The notes: generated from the letters alone by a model not told the origin. A stretch of 64,000 nucleotides of DNA from JACDAN01 sp963834825 (GCA_963834825.1 CAWICZ010000001.1:62001-126000), one strand, 5' to 3'. Counted from the first letter of the stretch, positions 1-8,974 are shown. Translations and numbers: made by a program.

Positions 1-2400
1 CCCAGAGGTGGCATCCCCGCCGCTGAAGCTGACCGAGAGCGGGGCGTTGTACCAGCCGGCCGGGTTCGCGGCCCGTCCCGGGGTTGTCGTCACCTGCGGG
101 GGGGTCGCGTCGTAGCTCAGTGCGAAGGTCGCTGAAGCGCTCGGGTTGCCGGCGCGGTCACGGCAGGATCCCGCCACCGAGGCCGTGGTGGTGTCAGGCC
201 CCGAGTACGTCTTCGCGGAGTCGCAGGAATCGATGCCGGAGGTGGCGTCGGTGCCTGCGAAGCTGACGGAGAGCGACGCGTTGTACCAGCCGGCGGCGTT
301 CGGCTGGCGGGCGGGCGTCGCGCTCGCCTGCGGCGCCGTCGCATCGAACTTCAGCCCGAAGGAACCCGCGCCCGAGTTGCCGGCATGGTCGCGGCAGGTG
401 CCGACGACCGCTGCCGCGGCGCTGTCCGGGCCTGAGTACGTCTTGGCTGGATCGCACGAGGCGACGCCGGACGTCGGGTCGGCGCCGGCGAAGCTGATCG
501 CGAGCGGCGCGCTGTACCAACCCTGGGCGTTGGGCCCCCGTGCCGGGCTCGTTGCGACCTGCGGAGCCGTAGCGTCGTACTTGAGCGCGAACGAGCTCGC
601 GCCGACGTTCCCGGCGTTGTCGAGGCATGTCCCGACGACTCCCGCCGTCGCGCTGTCCGGTCCCGAGTAACCCTTCGCGGGGTCGCACGACGCGAGGCCC
701 GCAGTCGCATCGTTGCCCGCGAAGTTGACGGTCAGCGGCGCGTTGTACCAACCCTCCCCGTTCGGCTGGCGCGCCGGGACGGTGGACACCTGGGGCACCG
801 TCGCGTCGTACTTGAAGGCAAGCGCGTGTGCGGTCGTGTTGCCGGCCATGTCGTGGCAGGAGCCGGCAATCGAGGTAGAACCGGTGTCCGGGCCGTTGTA
901 GCTCTGGTCAGTCGTGCACGAATCGATCCCGGAGGTGGCGTCCGTTCCGGGGAACCTGACCGTGAGCGCGTGGTTGTACCAGCCGTTCACGTCGGCGGCT
1001 CGGGAGGGGGTCGCCGCGAGTTGGGGGGCGGTTGCGTCGTATTTGAAGGCGAGTGTGCGTGCCGTGGTGTTGCCGGCGTTGTCCGCGCAGGAGCCGGGGA
1101 TCGAGGCTGTGGCGGTGTCCGGGCCGCTGTAGCCCTGCTGCGCCGTGCAGGCGGCGATTCCGGACATAGCGTCCGTGCCCGGGAAGCCCACGGTGAGCGG
1201 CGCGGCGTACCAGCCGGCCGCGTTTGGCTGGCGGGACGGCGTGGCGACGAGTTGGGGGGCGGTTGCGTCGTACTTGAAGGCGAGTGTGCGTGCCGTGGTG
1301 TTGCCGGCGTTGTCCGCGCAGGAGCCGGGGATCGAGGCTGTGGCGGTGTCCGGGCCGCTGTAGCCCTGTGGTGCCGTGCAGGAGGCGATCCCGGACGTCG
1401 CGTCCGTGCCGGGGAAGCTCACGGTGAGCGGTGCGTTGTACCAACCGGCCGGGTTCGGCTGGCGGGACGGGGTCGCGCTGGCCTGCGGCGCCGTCGCGTC
1501 GTACTTCAGCGCGCGCGAGCCTGAGCCCGTGTTTCCGGCGTTGTCGCGGCAGGTGCCGGTGACCGCGGCCGTCGCGCTGTCGGGGCCCGAGTACGTCGCA
1601 CTCGCATCGCACGACGCGACGCCGGACGTCGGGTCGGCGCCGGCGAAGCTCACGGCGACGGGGGCGTTGTACCAGCCGTTCGCGTTGGGCGCCCGCCCCG
1701 GGGTCGTTGCGACCTGCGGGCCCGACGCGTCGTACCTGAGCGAGGCGGACGGCGAGGCGACGTTGCCGGCGCGATCGCGGCACGAGCCTGTGACCGAGGT
1801 CGCGGTCGTGTCCGGCCCCGAATAGGTCTTCGGAACGTCGCAGGCCTCGACGCCCGAAGTGGCGTCGCTCGCGCCGAAGCCGAACGTGACCGGGTGGTTG
1901 TACCAACCGTTGGTATCAGGCCCCCGTCCGGCGCTTGCCGTCGCCACCGGGTCGGTCTCGTCGTACTTGAGCGCGAAGACGCTCGCGCTGCTCACATTGC
2001 CCGCTTGGTCGACGCAGGTGCCGTTGACAGCGACCGAGGGATCGTCCGGCCCGGCGTAGGTCACCTGACTGCAGCTCTGCACGCCGGACGTCCCGTCGGA
2101 GCCGTGGAACGTGACGGTGACGGAGTGGTTGTGCCAGCCGTTCGCATCCGGCGCCCGCGCTGTGGCGCTCGCACCCGGCGCCGTCTGGTCGTACCTGAGT
2201 GGGAACGACGCAGGTGCCGCGTTGCCCGCGACGTCGGTGCAAGTTCCACTCACGGTCGCCGCCCCGTTGTCCGGGCCGGCGTAGGTCTGCGACGGTGAGC
2301 AGGAGTCGAGCCCGGAGGTGCCGTCGCTGCCGGCGAAGCCGACGGCAAGCGGGTGGTTGTACCAGCCGTTCGTGTCGGCACCACGGGATGGTGTTGCCGT
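1..2400 (-). repeat. Tandem 231-bp coding repeats
   Basis: The repeat units encode the 77-residue modules of the protein above. The phase is visible from the recurrent GWYN codons (for example near 46, 280, 745, 975, 1206, 1436, 1665, 1898 and 2356). Units around 1021 and 1252 are offset by exactly 231 bp and are almost identical over about 110 bp, while other units differ much more. That points to recent duplication or gene conversion. Confidence 0.85.
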
Positions 2401-2739
2401 CGCATTAGGAGCCGTCCGGTCGACGTTGAAGATCTTGCCGACGGTTGTCTCGCCGCCGTCACTCAGCGCCCTGCATCTCAGCGTCGTGGCCGGCGTGTCG
2501 GTGAGCGTCCTGGTGTCGCAGCCTTCCGTCTCGAGGATGACCGACTCGGGATCCACGACGCTCCAGGCGACCGTGACGTTGGACACATACCAGCCGCTGG
2601 AACCGAGCGTCCCGGTGATCTGGGGCGTGACCACCGGCGGTGTCGGATCGCCCGGCACGACCGGGAGACCGGGCGCACTCGAAGTGAGCAACAGTGCGCC
2701 GGAGCCGAGGAGTAGCAGGGCCGCGAGTCGACGCATCAT
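1..2739 (-). CDS. Secreted Ig-like repeat protein, 3' end beyond window
   Basis: The reading frame is open from an ATG-ATG start (2739 or 2736) to the left edge: 913 codons without a stop, so the C-terminus is missing. A signal peptide (MRRLAALLLLGSGALLL) is followed by an N-terminal domain of about 100 residues, then ten complete and one partial copies of a roughly 77-residue module. Each module has a GWYN motif, a TSG turn, two Cys that could form a disulfide (SC..., GTC/GSC), a YSGPD motif, DxAGN and an ending KYDATAP. This resembles the Ig-like/HYR-type modules of actinobacterial surface proteins. It probably acts outside the cell in adhesion or matrix; no catalytic motif was seen. The next gene (2922-4073) shares the N-terminal domain and one module, so the two are tandem paralogs. 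Confidence 0.85.
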   Translation of the reverse strand, partial: MMRRLAALLLLGSGALLLTSSAPGLPVVPGDPTPPVVTPQITGTLGSSGWYVSNVTVAWSVVDPESVILETEGCDTRTLTDTPATTLRCRALSDGGETTVGKIFNVDRTAPNATATPSRGADTNGWYNHPLAVGFAGSDGTSGLDSCSPSQTYAGPDNGAATVSGTCTDVAGNAAPASFPLRYDQTAPGASATARAPDANGWHNHSVTVTFHGSDGTSGVQSCSQVTYAGPDDPSVAVNGTCVDQAGNVSSASVFALKYDETDPVATASAGRGPDTNGWYNHPVTFGFGASDATSGVEACDVPKTYSGPDTTATSVTGSCRDRAGNVASPSASLRYDASGPQVATTPGRAPNANGWYNAPVAVSFAGADPTSGVASCDASATYSGPDSATAAVTGTCRDNAGNTGSGSRALKYDATAPQASATPSRQPNPAGWYNAPLTVSFPGTDATSGIASCTAPQGYSGPDTATASIPGSCADNAGNTTARTLAFKYDATAPQLVATPSRQPNAAGWYAAPLTVGFPGTDAMSGIAACTAQQGYSGPDTATASIPGSCADNAGNTTARTLAFKYDATAPQLAATPSRAADVNGWYNHALTVRFPGTDATSGIDSCTTDQSYNGPDTGSTSIAGSCHDMAGNTTAHALAFKYDATVPQVSTVPARQPNGEGWYNAPLTVNFAGNDATAGLASCDPAKGYSGPDSATAGVVGTCLDNAGNVGASSFALKYDATAPQVATSPARGPNAQGWYSAPLAISFAGADPTSGVASCDPAKTYSGPDSAAAAVVGTCRDHAGNSGAGSFGLKFDATAPQASATPARQPNAAGWYNASLSVSFAGTDATSGIDSCDSAKTYSGPDTTTASVAGSCRDRAGNPSASATFALSYDATPPQVTTTPGRAANPAGWYNAPLSVSFSGGDATSG

Positions 2740-2802
2740 GACGCTAGCCCCGCGCCACGAATCGGCTCGAAACCGAGAATCCGTGCTTTCCAGTCGGTCG
2801 TG

Positions 2803-2836
2803 ATACTACGGTCGCTCGAGGTCGAACATGTGTTCT
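2803..2836 (-). promoter_or_regulatory. Putative promoter with LexA-like box
   Basis: Reading leftward, a -10-like TAGTAT (2808-2803) lies about 65 bp before the repeat-protein start. Overlapping its expected -35 position is CGAAC-ATGT-GTTCT (2823-2836). This differs by one base from the Gram-positive LexA consensus CGAAC-N4-GTTCG. Regulation by LexA is inference from this single site. Confidence 0.35.
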
Positions 2837-2921
2837 GAACGCCGGTGATACCACTCGTGAAAGTTGTGGCATTGCGGCCGATCCCGACGATCAGGATGGG
2901 GAGGCGGCGCATGTCCGTCGC

Positions 2922-4073
2922 CTACTTCGTGACGACGAACGTGCTACTTCCGAGCAGGCGCCCGTAGCGGCCGGCTGAGAGCCGACCCTTTCCCGGCCAC
3001 ACGTACCAGCGATAGACGCCGGGACTTAACCGGTAGCGCCGTCCCCGGTAGATCCACGTCCGCCGCAGTTGGAAACCAGGACGCACGGGCCAGGCGCTCA
3101 GCACCCGTTTCCCGCGCATGAGTTGGAGGTTGTAGTAGCTCGTCTTCTTGACCGGGGTCCAGACGAGCGTCGGCAGCGCCTTGAGGCTGACGTGCGCGCC
3201 CGGTGCCGGGCTCAGCAGTGCCCCGGTTGCGACGAGCTTGACGACATGCTCGGCTCGGTTTGCGGCCTCGTCGAAGCCGCGGACCCGATACTCGTACTTG
3301 CGTCCGGCGGTCAGGCCGGTATCGCGGTATCCGGTTGTCGAGCCGCGGTAGACAACCGTCTCGCCCTGGGCGCCGCGGCCGGGGGCACGGAGAATCTCCA
3401 CGAGCCGTGTATCGCTCGACGCCCGCCACGTGATCTGCACGCTCCGGTTCCCCGGTTTCGTCTGGACCGAGCTGAAGCTCGGGGCGGTTGCGTCGTACTT
3501 GAACGAGTGCGTCGCGCCGGCGACATTTCCGGCCGCGTCGGTGCACGAGCCGCTTGCGGAGGCGGCCGCGTTATCCGGTCCGCCGTAGATGGCAGAAGAA
3601 CAGCCCGCGATCCCGGAGGTCGCGTCTGTGCCCGTGAACGAGACAGCGAGCGGCGCCGTGTACCAGCCGCTGGGAGTCGGCACGCGGTCGGGAAGGCCGC
3701 TGACTGCCGGTGGAGTCTTGTCGAGCTTGATCGTGATGGCCTTTGTTGTTTCACCGCCGTCGCTCCAGGCCTTACACGAGATTCTGGTGCCGGGGGTGTC
3801 CGTCGTCAGCGTCGTTGCCAGGACGCACTCGGTGCCGAGGATGATCGACTCGGGATCGACGATCGACCAATTGACGGTGACGTTGCTTCGGTACCAGCCG
3901 GGGTTTCCGGCGGTTCCGACAACGGTGGGTGTCACCTCAGGTGGTGTCGGATCGCCCGGCACCCCGCCGGCGCTCGGAGCGACCAGCAGCATCCCGGTAA
4001 GCGCCCCAACGACAACGAGTCGGCGAAGAATCCGCCGACTTGGACGCCGCAGCAGTATGGGGCCGCAAGTCAA
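2922..4073 (-). CDS. Secreted protein with Ig-like repeat and FN3-like domain
   Basis: 383 residues from a TTG start at 4073, with GGGGAGGGG as ribosome binding site. The order is: signal peptide (LVVVGALTGMLLVAPSAGG); an N-terminal domain shared with the upstream-edge paralog (GDPTPPEVTP, GWYRSNVTVNW, SDGGETT); one 77-residue Ig-like module (GWYTAPLAVSF, SGIAGCSS, YGGPD, DAAGN, KYDATAP); a fibronectin-III-like segment at about 200-285 (VQITWRASSD, YEYRVRGFDEAAN); and a C-terminal domain with WYVWPGKG. No enzymatic motif is visible. It is likely an exported adhesin or matrix protein. Its strong promoter (4114-4142) suggests constitutive expression. The module content is clear; the role is unknown. 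Confidence 0.85.
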   Translation of the reverse strand: MTCGPILLRRPSRRILRRLVVVGALTGMLLVAPSAGGVPGDPTPPEVTPTVVGTAGNPGWYRSNVTVNWSIVDPESIILGTECVLATTLTTDTPGTRISCKAWSDGGETTKAITIKLDKTPPAVSGLPDRVPTPSGWYTAPLAVSFTGTDATSGIAGCSSAIYGGPDNAAASASGSCTDAAGNVAGATHSFKYDATAPSFSSVQTKPGNRSVQITWRASSDTRLVEILRAPGRGAQGETVVYRGSTTGYRDTGLTAGRKYEYRVRGFDEAANRAEHVVKLVATGALLSPAPGAHVSLKALPTLVWTPVKKTSYYNLQLMRGKRVLSAWPVRPGFQLRRTWIYRGRRYRLSPGVYRWYVWPGKGRLSAGRYGRLLGSSTFVVTK

Positions 4074-4113
4074 ACAATCCCCTCCCCAGCTGCTCTAGCC
4101 TTCTCGCCTTTCG

Positions 4114-4142
4114 AAGCTACTCCTTCGTTTGGGACGTGTCAA
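4114..4142 (-). promoter_or_regulatory. Sigma-70-type promoter of the FN3/Ig protein
   Basis: On the minus strand a perfect -35 TTGACA (4142-4137) is separated by exactly 17 bp from -10 TAGCTT (4119-4114), about 40 bp before the TTG start at 4073. Confidence 0.6.
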
Positions 4143-4194
4143 TTGCAAGCACGACCGTCCAGACGATGAAGGAGTCTTCGTGACGGCAAGAGGC

Positions 4195-4222
4195 GGTGAG
4201 GGGCGGAGGCCCGCCCCTCACC
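4195..4222 (-). terminator. Hairpin terminator after the M14 peptidase gene
   Basis: GGTGAGGGGCGG (4195-4206) and CCGCCCCTCACC (4211-4222) form a perfect 12-bp stem with a 4-nt loop, 13 bp beyond the stop at 4236. There is no clear T tract, as is common in high-GC actinobacteria. Confidence 0.7.
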
Positions 4223-4235
4223 TGATCGCTATTTC

Positions 4236-6890
4236 CTACTGGTCGGCCCAGAGTGCCGCGGAGGCCAGCATCGGCCACTCGCGCTCGGGGTCCGCTCGGT
4301 AGAGCGGGTTCATCGCGAAGGTCGTCATCCGCGAGGTGCCCGCGCTGTTCATGCCGTGGAGGATGACCGGCGCTCCCGGAGCCGTCGCCGACACCGCGTC
4401 GAGCGGCCAGAGGCCCGAGAGGAAGAAGCCCGTCAGTGGCAGGCTTCCGTCGGCCGTCCAGGATCCCGGCACGCCGGTGAACCAGGTCGGCGGGTCCATG
4501 ATCGCCGTGTCCCGGCTCTCGTAGGCCCCGGTGATGAGGCCCGTTCCGGAGGCGGAGTTGTTCCAGTTCACGATGCCGCTGTAACCCGCCCCGCCGCCGC
4601 TGTTGGACGCGGCTGCGAGACCGGTCACCTCGCCGGCTGCGACGAGGAAATTGGCGCCGTTCGCGTTGGCGCCGGTATAACCGCCGCCGCCCGCGAAGAA
4701 CGCCGTCAGCCTCGCCCGGGCGGTTGCCTGCGACACCGCCGGCCAGTTGCCCGTGTTGAACACGACGTCGTAGTTGACCAGCGGGTCCGTCGGTGCGGAG
4801 TTGATCAGCGCCGTCGACACCGGATCGGCCGTGAAGCCGAGGTTCCGGAGCACCCAGATGTCCTGGTTGACGGCGCCGGTCAGGACCGCGATCCGCGGCG
4901 ACCGGTCGATCGCCTCGACAGGGGGCAGTGCGCTGCTCCGCACGCCGATGAACGAGAGGCCGGAGTCCTCGCCGGCCTCTTCGAGCGCCGCGCGGGCGCT
5001 GGCCGGGAAGAGCACGGTGCCGGCGGGCATCTGCTCACCGAGCGCGTTCGTGAACGGAGCAGTTGCCAGCTGCGCCGTCATGCCGCCGCCGAGCAGTGCG
5101 TTCAAGGTCCGGACCGCGGTCGGCGAGTCGATCGCAAGCGCGAACGCCGCGGCGTTCCGCCTGCCGTCGACCCCACCTCGAGCGTTCCTGACCTTCCGGA
5201 CGCGCTTGGTTTTCGGGTTGAACGTCGCGGCGTCGGGGATCTCCACGACGTCGCTGCCCCACAGATACCCGTGGCTCCAGGCACCCGGGGGTGCGTACAG
5301 GATGCTGATCCGCGAGCTGACATCCTGGCCTGCTCCCAGCGAGGTGTAGGCGAGGCCGCGCAGCGGCTGATCCATGAAGACCACCCACGAGTCCTTCTCG
5401 AAGCGGGTGGTGGCGTTGTACTGGTAGCCCTTCTTCAGCTGGCGGACCTGGATCCCGTTTGTGAGGAGCCAGCGGACGAGCCGCCGGGCCTCGGGATCGC
5501 TGCGCTGGTGATCGCCCTTCGGGATCACGAACGCCTGCGGGTAATCGATCATCCAGTTGTTCTCGTCGTTGTTGAATCCCGGCGGGATGTCCACGTCGGT
5601 CGGGTCGCCGGGCGTTTGCGGGGCGAGGTCGGCGGTCGTCGGCCTCGGGGCGTCGTTCTCACCCCGGACGTAGATCTCGGTCAGGTCCTCCAGCAGCTCG
5701 ACGCGGTTGTCCGTGTCGAACAAGAGCGAAGACCAGACGGTGATGACCTGGTGCATCCGGGAGCCGGAGCGGCCGACCTTCTCGTACACGTTCGCGCCCG
5801 GCCCACAGATGTTCCCGGTGGGATTCAGGGTGGCGTTGTTGCACATCTCGACCGTCGAGCCGTTCAGACCGACGAGCTGCGAGTACATGGGTGAGTAGAA
5901 CGGGCCCCAGTCGTCCCAGCTCTCGGCCCACATCGGTCCGATCCGGTCCGTGCCGTCATCACAGAGGCCTGTGGGGTTCTGTTGCGGGATGCTCCCGTCG
6001 GCGCACCAGTCGTTGATCGGACGCGTGACGTTGAAGCCCTGTGCGTTCATCGCCGCCTCGTTGGCGTCGATTCGGCTCTGATTCCACTTGAGCCACATGT
6101 CGTACTCGATGCCGGGGTTGTGCGGCTTGGTCGTGGCCTCGATCAGCGTCGGCGACACATAGCCGTGGAGATCGAGCATCTCCGGCGGCAGCCACTCCTG
6201 CATGATCGCGACGGACGACTGCGTCTCCGATTGCGACTGTGTCAGGAAGTCGCGGTTGAGATCGAACCCGTTGCCGTTCGCGCGAGTTCCGGCGACTCGG
6301 CCGTCCGGGTTCTGGATCGGGTTGAAGATGAGGATCGCCTGGTCGAGGATCTGGTCGACCTCGGGGTCTGTGCCATACGGCGTGGTCGCCAGCTTCTCGA
6401 TCACCTGCATCGCGGCGTCGACGCCCTCGTACTCGTTGCCGTGGATTCCGCCCTGAATGTAGAGCGGGACCTTCACGTCGTCTCCGGCGCGGTCGAGAAG
6501 GTCCTCAGCGCGCTCGGGATCTTCGAGCATGTCACGGCGGACCTTCTGCCAGTTCGCGAAGTCGCTGCGCTGCGACTTCGTGTCGAGCGCGTTGATGACG
6601 ACGAGGAACTTGTCGCGGCCGTTCGCGGAATGGCCGAACCGTTCGACGGTCATGCGACCGCCGCTGGCCGCGGCGATCGAGTCGAGCGTGCACCCGACCG
6701 CGTAGTAGGGGATGTGCGGGAAGCTCCCGGCCGGGTGCGCCGGGCTGCTTCCGTCGGGAAGGTTGGCCGCGGCGTCGGGCTCGGGAGTTCCGCACCACGG
6801 TGGCGCGATTGCCGCTCCTCCCGTGCTCGCTGCGGCCAACGGCACGGCGAGCGCGAGAAGGAGCCAAAACCACTTCACACGGCGAATCAA
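4236..6890 (-). CDS. M14-family zinc carboxypeptidase, secreted
   Basis: 884 residues with a signal peptide (WFWLLLALAVPLAAAS). The M14 catalytic domain spans about 60-400. The zinc ligands are visible as HGNE (H150, E153) and a later His in LDLHGYVSP (H242). Substrate-binding residues appear in NPDGR (R198) and DLNRD (N212, R213). It would cleave C-terminal residues, or peptidoglycan-like amide bonds, outside the cell. The roughly 480-residue C-terminal extension contains a second alpha/beta-looking part (IAVLTGAVNQDIWVLRNLG, Gly-rich FFAGGGGYTG) that was not assigned. That extension is much longer than in classical carboxypeptidases (about 300-400 residues) and matches large bacterial M14 proteins. 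It has no operon partner, being flanked by a terminator and a divergent gene. Confidence 0.88.
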   Translation of the reverse strand: MIRRVKWFWLLLALAVPLAAASTGGAAIAPPWCGTPEPDAAANLPDGSSPAHPAGSFPHIPYYAVGCTLDSIAAASGGRMTVERFGHSANGRDKFLVVINALDTKSQRSDFANWQKVRRDMLEDPERAEDLLDRAGDDVKVPLYIQGGIHGNEYEGVDAAMQVIEKLATTPYGTDPEVDQILDQAILIFNPIQNPDGRVAGTRANGNGFDLNRDFLTQSQSETQSSVAIMQEWLPPEMLDLHGYVSPTLIEATTKPHNPGIEYDMWLKWNQSRIDANEAAMNAQGFNVTRPINDWCADGSIPQQNPTGLCDDGTDRIGPMWAESWDDWGPFYSPMYSQLVGLNGSTVEMCNNATLNPTGNICGPGANVYEKVGRSGSRMHQVITVWSSLLFDTDNRVELLEDLTEIYVRGENDAPRPTTADLAPQTPGDPTDVDIPPGFNNDENNWMIDYPQAFVIPKGDHQRSDPEARRLVRWLLTNGIQVRQLKKGYQYNATTRFEKDSWVVFMDQPLRGLAYTSLGAGQDVSSRISILYAPPGAWSHGYLWGSDVVEIPDAATFNPKTKRVRKVRNARGGVDGRRNAAAFALAIDSPTAVRTLNALLGGGMTAQLATAPFTNALGEQMPAGTVLFPASARAALEEAGEDSGLSFIGVRSSALPPVEAIDRSPRIAVLTGAVNQDIWVLRNLGFTADPVSTALINSAPTDPLVNYDVVFNTGNWPAVSQATARARLTAFFAGGGGYTGANANGANFLVAAGEVTGLAAASNSGGGAGYSGIVNWNNSASGTGLITGAYESRDTAIMDPPTWFTGVPGSWTADGSLPLTGFFLSGLWPLDAVSATAPGAPVILHGMNSAGTSRMTTFAMNPLYRADPEREWPMLASAALWADQ

Positions 6891-7014
6891 GAGGACACCA
6901 CCTCCAGGTGCCGGGCGCTCCTGTCCACCCGGCGTGATATAGGGCGGTCTATAACGGGTTGCAATCGCGAACCCTACTCCCCGAGCCCCGTGATTGCTTC
7001 GTCAGGATGGCTCC

Positions 7015-7950
7015 GTGCGCAGCCTGTTCAACGCGATCGAGGCGTTCTTCGAGAACTTCGCGGACATCTCGTGGGTGCCGCTCGTTCTAGCTGTGGCCTG
7101 TCACCTCGCTCGAATCGTCGCGCGCTCCCGAGCGTGGCGGAACGTCATCGCCGCGGCCTACCCGGACGCGCGCGTCGAATGGCGCCAGGTGTTCGGCGCG
7201 TACGCGGCGGGCATCGGCGCGAACGCGCTCCTGCCCGGACGGGGCGGCGACCTGCTGCGCCTCTACATCGTCAAGCACCGGGTCGAGGGATCCACCTACC
7301 CGACGCTGGCGTCGACCCTGATCGCAGACGGCGTCTTCGACTTCGTCGCCGCCTCGCTGCTCATCATCTGGGCGCTGTCGTCCGGGATCCTCCCCGGCTC
7401 GAACGTGCTCCCGGTCCTGCCGGGGTCGGACTGGCTCTGGGTCTTCCACAACCCGACGCAGAGCCTCGTCATCGCCGGATTCTTCTTCGCCCTCGGCCTG
7501 GTCGTCGTGGGGCTCTACTTCCCCCGCATCACGGCGTTCTGGGACCGCGTCGGCCAGGGGCTCGCGATCCTGAGGACGCCGCGCCGGTACCTCCGCCAGG
7601 TCGCGCTGTGGGATGCCGTCGACTGGCTGCTCCGCCTCACCGCGATCTTCTTCTTCCTCCGCGCCTTCGAGTTGCCGGCGACGCTCTTCAACACGCTCGT
7701 CTACCAGGTCGCCGCCAGCCTCGGGACCGCGCTTCCCTTGACGCCCGGCGGGATCGGCACCGAGCAGGCGCTGCTTGTTTACGTCTTCTCCGACGTGTCA
7801 TCGGCGTCGAAGATCCTGTCGTTCAGCGTCGGCGTCAAGCTGGTCACGATCGCGGTCAACGTGACGCTCGGGACCATCGCCGTCGCGCTGATGCTCGGCT
7901 CGGTCCGCTGGCGCCATCGCGTCCAGGCGGACGCAGCCTCGGGGCCCTGA
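7015..7950 (+). CDS. LPG-synthase-type (UPF0104/AglD-like) membrane protein
   Basis: 311 residues from GTG 7015, preceded by AGGA at 7004-7007. A TTG at 6994 is an in-frame alternative. There are several hydrophobic segments, and the family signature is clear: an N-terminal LFNAIEAFFE, GIGANALLPGRGGDLLRLYI, and near the end TALPLTPGGIGTEQALLVY. This is the transmembrane domain of lysyl-phosphatidylglycerol synthase/flippase proteins (PF03706). Here it stands alone without the aminoacyltransferase domain, so it is probably a lipid or glycolipid flippase-type protein; the substrate is unknown. It is divergent from the M14 peptidase and followed by strong hairpins. Confidence 0.8.
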   Translation: MRSLFNAIEAFFENFADISWVPLVLAVACHLARIVARSRAWRNVIAAAYPDARVEWRQVFGAYAAGIGANALLPGRGGDLLRLYIVKHRVEGSTYPTLASTLIADGVFDFVAASLLIIWALSSGILPGSNVLPVLPGSDWLWVFHNPTQSLVIAGFFFALGLVVVGLYFPRITAFWDRVGQGLAILRTPRRYLRQVALWDAVDWLLRLTAIFFFLRAFELPATLFNTLVYQVAASLGTALPLTPGGIGTEQALLVYVFSDVSSASKILSFSVGVKLVTIAVNVTLGTIAVALMLGSVRWRHRVQADAASGP

Positions 7951-7958
7951 CGCCCCGC

Positions 7959-8010
7959 GCCGCCGCCGTCGGCGGCGGCCGATGCGGCCTCGGCCGCCGC
8001 CGGCGGCGGC
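7959..8010 (+). terminator. Two GC-rich palindromes after the membrane protein gene
   Basis: GCCGCCGCCG (7959-7968) pairs with CGGCGGCGGC (7970-7979). A perfect 18-bp palindrome of the same arms lies at 7993-8010. The four arms are interchangeable, so alternative foldings are possible. A terminator role is inferred from position 8 bp after the stop. Confidence 0.6.
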
Positions 8011-8059
8011 GCTGAGTTGACCCCCCTGACGAAGCTTCTATCCGCATTCGCGAGACTCG

Positions 8060-8075
8060 TAACATCGGTGTCATG
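8060..8075 (+). promoter_or_regulatory. Leaderless promoter of the M28 peptidase
   Basis: -10-like TAACAT at 8060-8065 is followed by 7 nt and then ATG 8073. No Shine-Dalgarno sequence is present. Confidence 0.5.
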
Positions 8076-8891
8076 CGCTGGGTCGCGATCCTCGCGCTTG
8101 TCATTGCCCTGCTCGCCCCGCTTGGCGCCGGCTCGGCGGCGGAGGTCGACGGGCTGCGGGCCAAGCGTTTCGTGCGCCAGCTCGCCGCGATGGGGCCTCG
8201 GCCTGCGGGATCCGCGACCGAGCGGCGCGCGGCTCGAATGGTCGAGCTGCAGCTCCGCGCGCTCGGCTACCGCGTCCTCGTTCAGCGGTTCCGGCTGCCG
8301 GAAGGCGGCTTCTCCCAGAATGTCGTCGGGTTGGGACCGGGGAAGACGCGTGCGGTCGTCGTCGCCCACCTCGACGGTGTGCCCGAGGGTCCGGCGGCCA
8401 ACGACAACGGGTCCGGCGTCGCTGCGATGCTCGAGGTCGCCCGGGGACTCCGTGGACAGCCGGTGCTCGTCGCGGCATTGGGCGCGGAGGAGCGCGCATG
8501 GACCGCTTCCAAGGTCCACCTGGGATCAGCCAGGCTCCTGCGCGGGATCTCCGCGGCCGGACGGCGTCGCATCCGCGTGGCGCTGTCTCTGGACATGGTC
8601 GGGGTCGGGTGGAGTTTCGAGGTCCGTGGGCTCGAGGCGGCGCCGAACCGATCGTCGCGGCTCGCGCTCGCGACAGGGCGATCGCTTGGCCTGCCCGTCG
8701 TCTACCACCGCGACGCCGGGCTCTCCGACCACGCGGAGATGACGCGCGGTGGACTTCCCGCGTCGTGGATCGAATGGCGATGGGACCCGTGCTGGCACAC
8801 CCCGTGCGACCGGGCCGACCGCGTCGTTCCGGCGAAGCTGGCCGCAGCAGCGCGCCTCGCGCTCGCCACCGTACGGCGTGCGGTCGGTTGA
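8073..8891 (+). CDS. M28-family zinc peptidase, secreted
   Basis: 272 residues. A signal peptide (MRWVAILALVIALLAPLGAGSA) is followed by a compact M28 aminopeptidase-like domain. Expected metal ligands are present in order: VVAHLDGVPEG (His, Asp), AANDNGSG (bridging Asp), GAEE (general base and ligand Glu), LDMVGVG (Asp) and LSDHAEMTRGG (His). It probably hydrolyses N-terminal residues of peptides outside the cell or at the envelope. It is a single gene, apparently leaderless; the next operon has its own promoter immediately downstream. Confidence 0.85.
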   Translation: MRWVAILALVIALLAPLGAGSAAEVDGLRAKRFVRQLAAMGPRPAGSATERRAARMVELQLRALGYRVLVQRFRLPEGGFSQNVVGLGPGKTRAVVVAHLDGVPEGPAANDNGSGVAAMLEVARGLRGQPVLVAALGAEERAWTASKVHLGSARLLRGISAAGRRRIRVALSLDMVGVGWSFEVRGLEAAPNRSSRLALATGRSLGLPVVYHRDAGLSDHAEMTRGGLPASWIEWRWDPCWHTPCDRADRVVPAKLAAAARLALATVRRAVG

Positions 8892-8893
8892 CC

Positions 8894-8942
8894 TTGACTC
8901 GCTGCGAAAACTTGGTAGCTTGGCTCGCTTAGTACGTACTAA
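8894..8942 (+). promoter_or_regulatory. Promoter with perfect 14-bp palindrome before the ABC exporter
   Basis: -35 TTGACT (8894-8899) and -10-like TAGCTT (8916-8921) are 16 bp apart. The perfect palindrome TTAGTACGTACTAA occupies 8929-8942, where transcription should start. This is a classical place for a repressor of TetR or similar type. No repressor gene is adjacent, so the regulator is unknown. Confidence 0.6.
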
Positions 8943-8974
8943 CTTCTTTCGTCGCCATCGTGGGAGGGACCGAT

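Noticed and set aside
1..2400. CRISPR array in the repeat region
   Set aside because: The repeats are 231 bp, contiguous, in frame and coding; there are no short repeats with unique spacers.
5982..8015. 677-codon plus-strand frame across the M14 peptidase and membrane protein genes
   Set aside because: Crosses two convincing genes in wrong strand or frame and has no motif.
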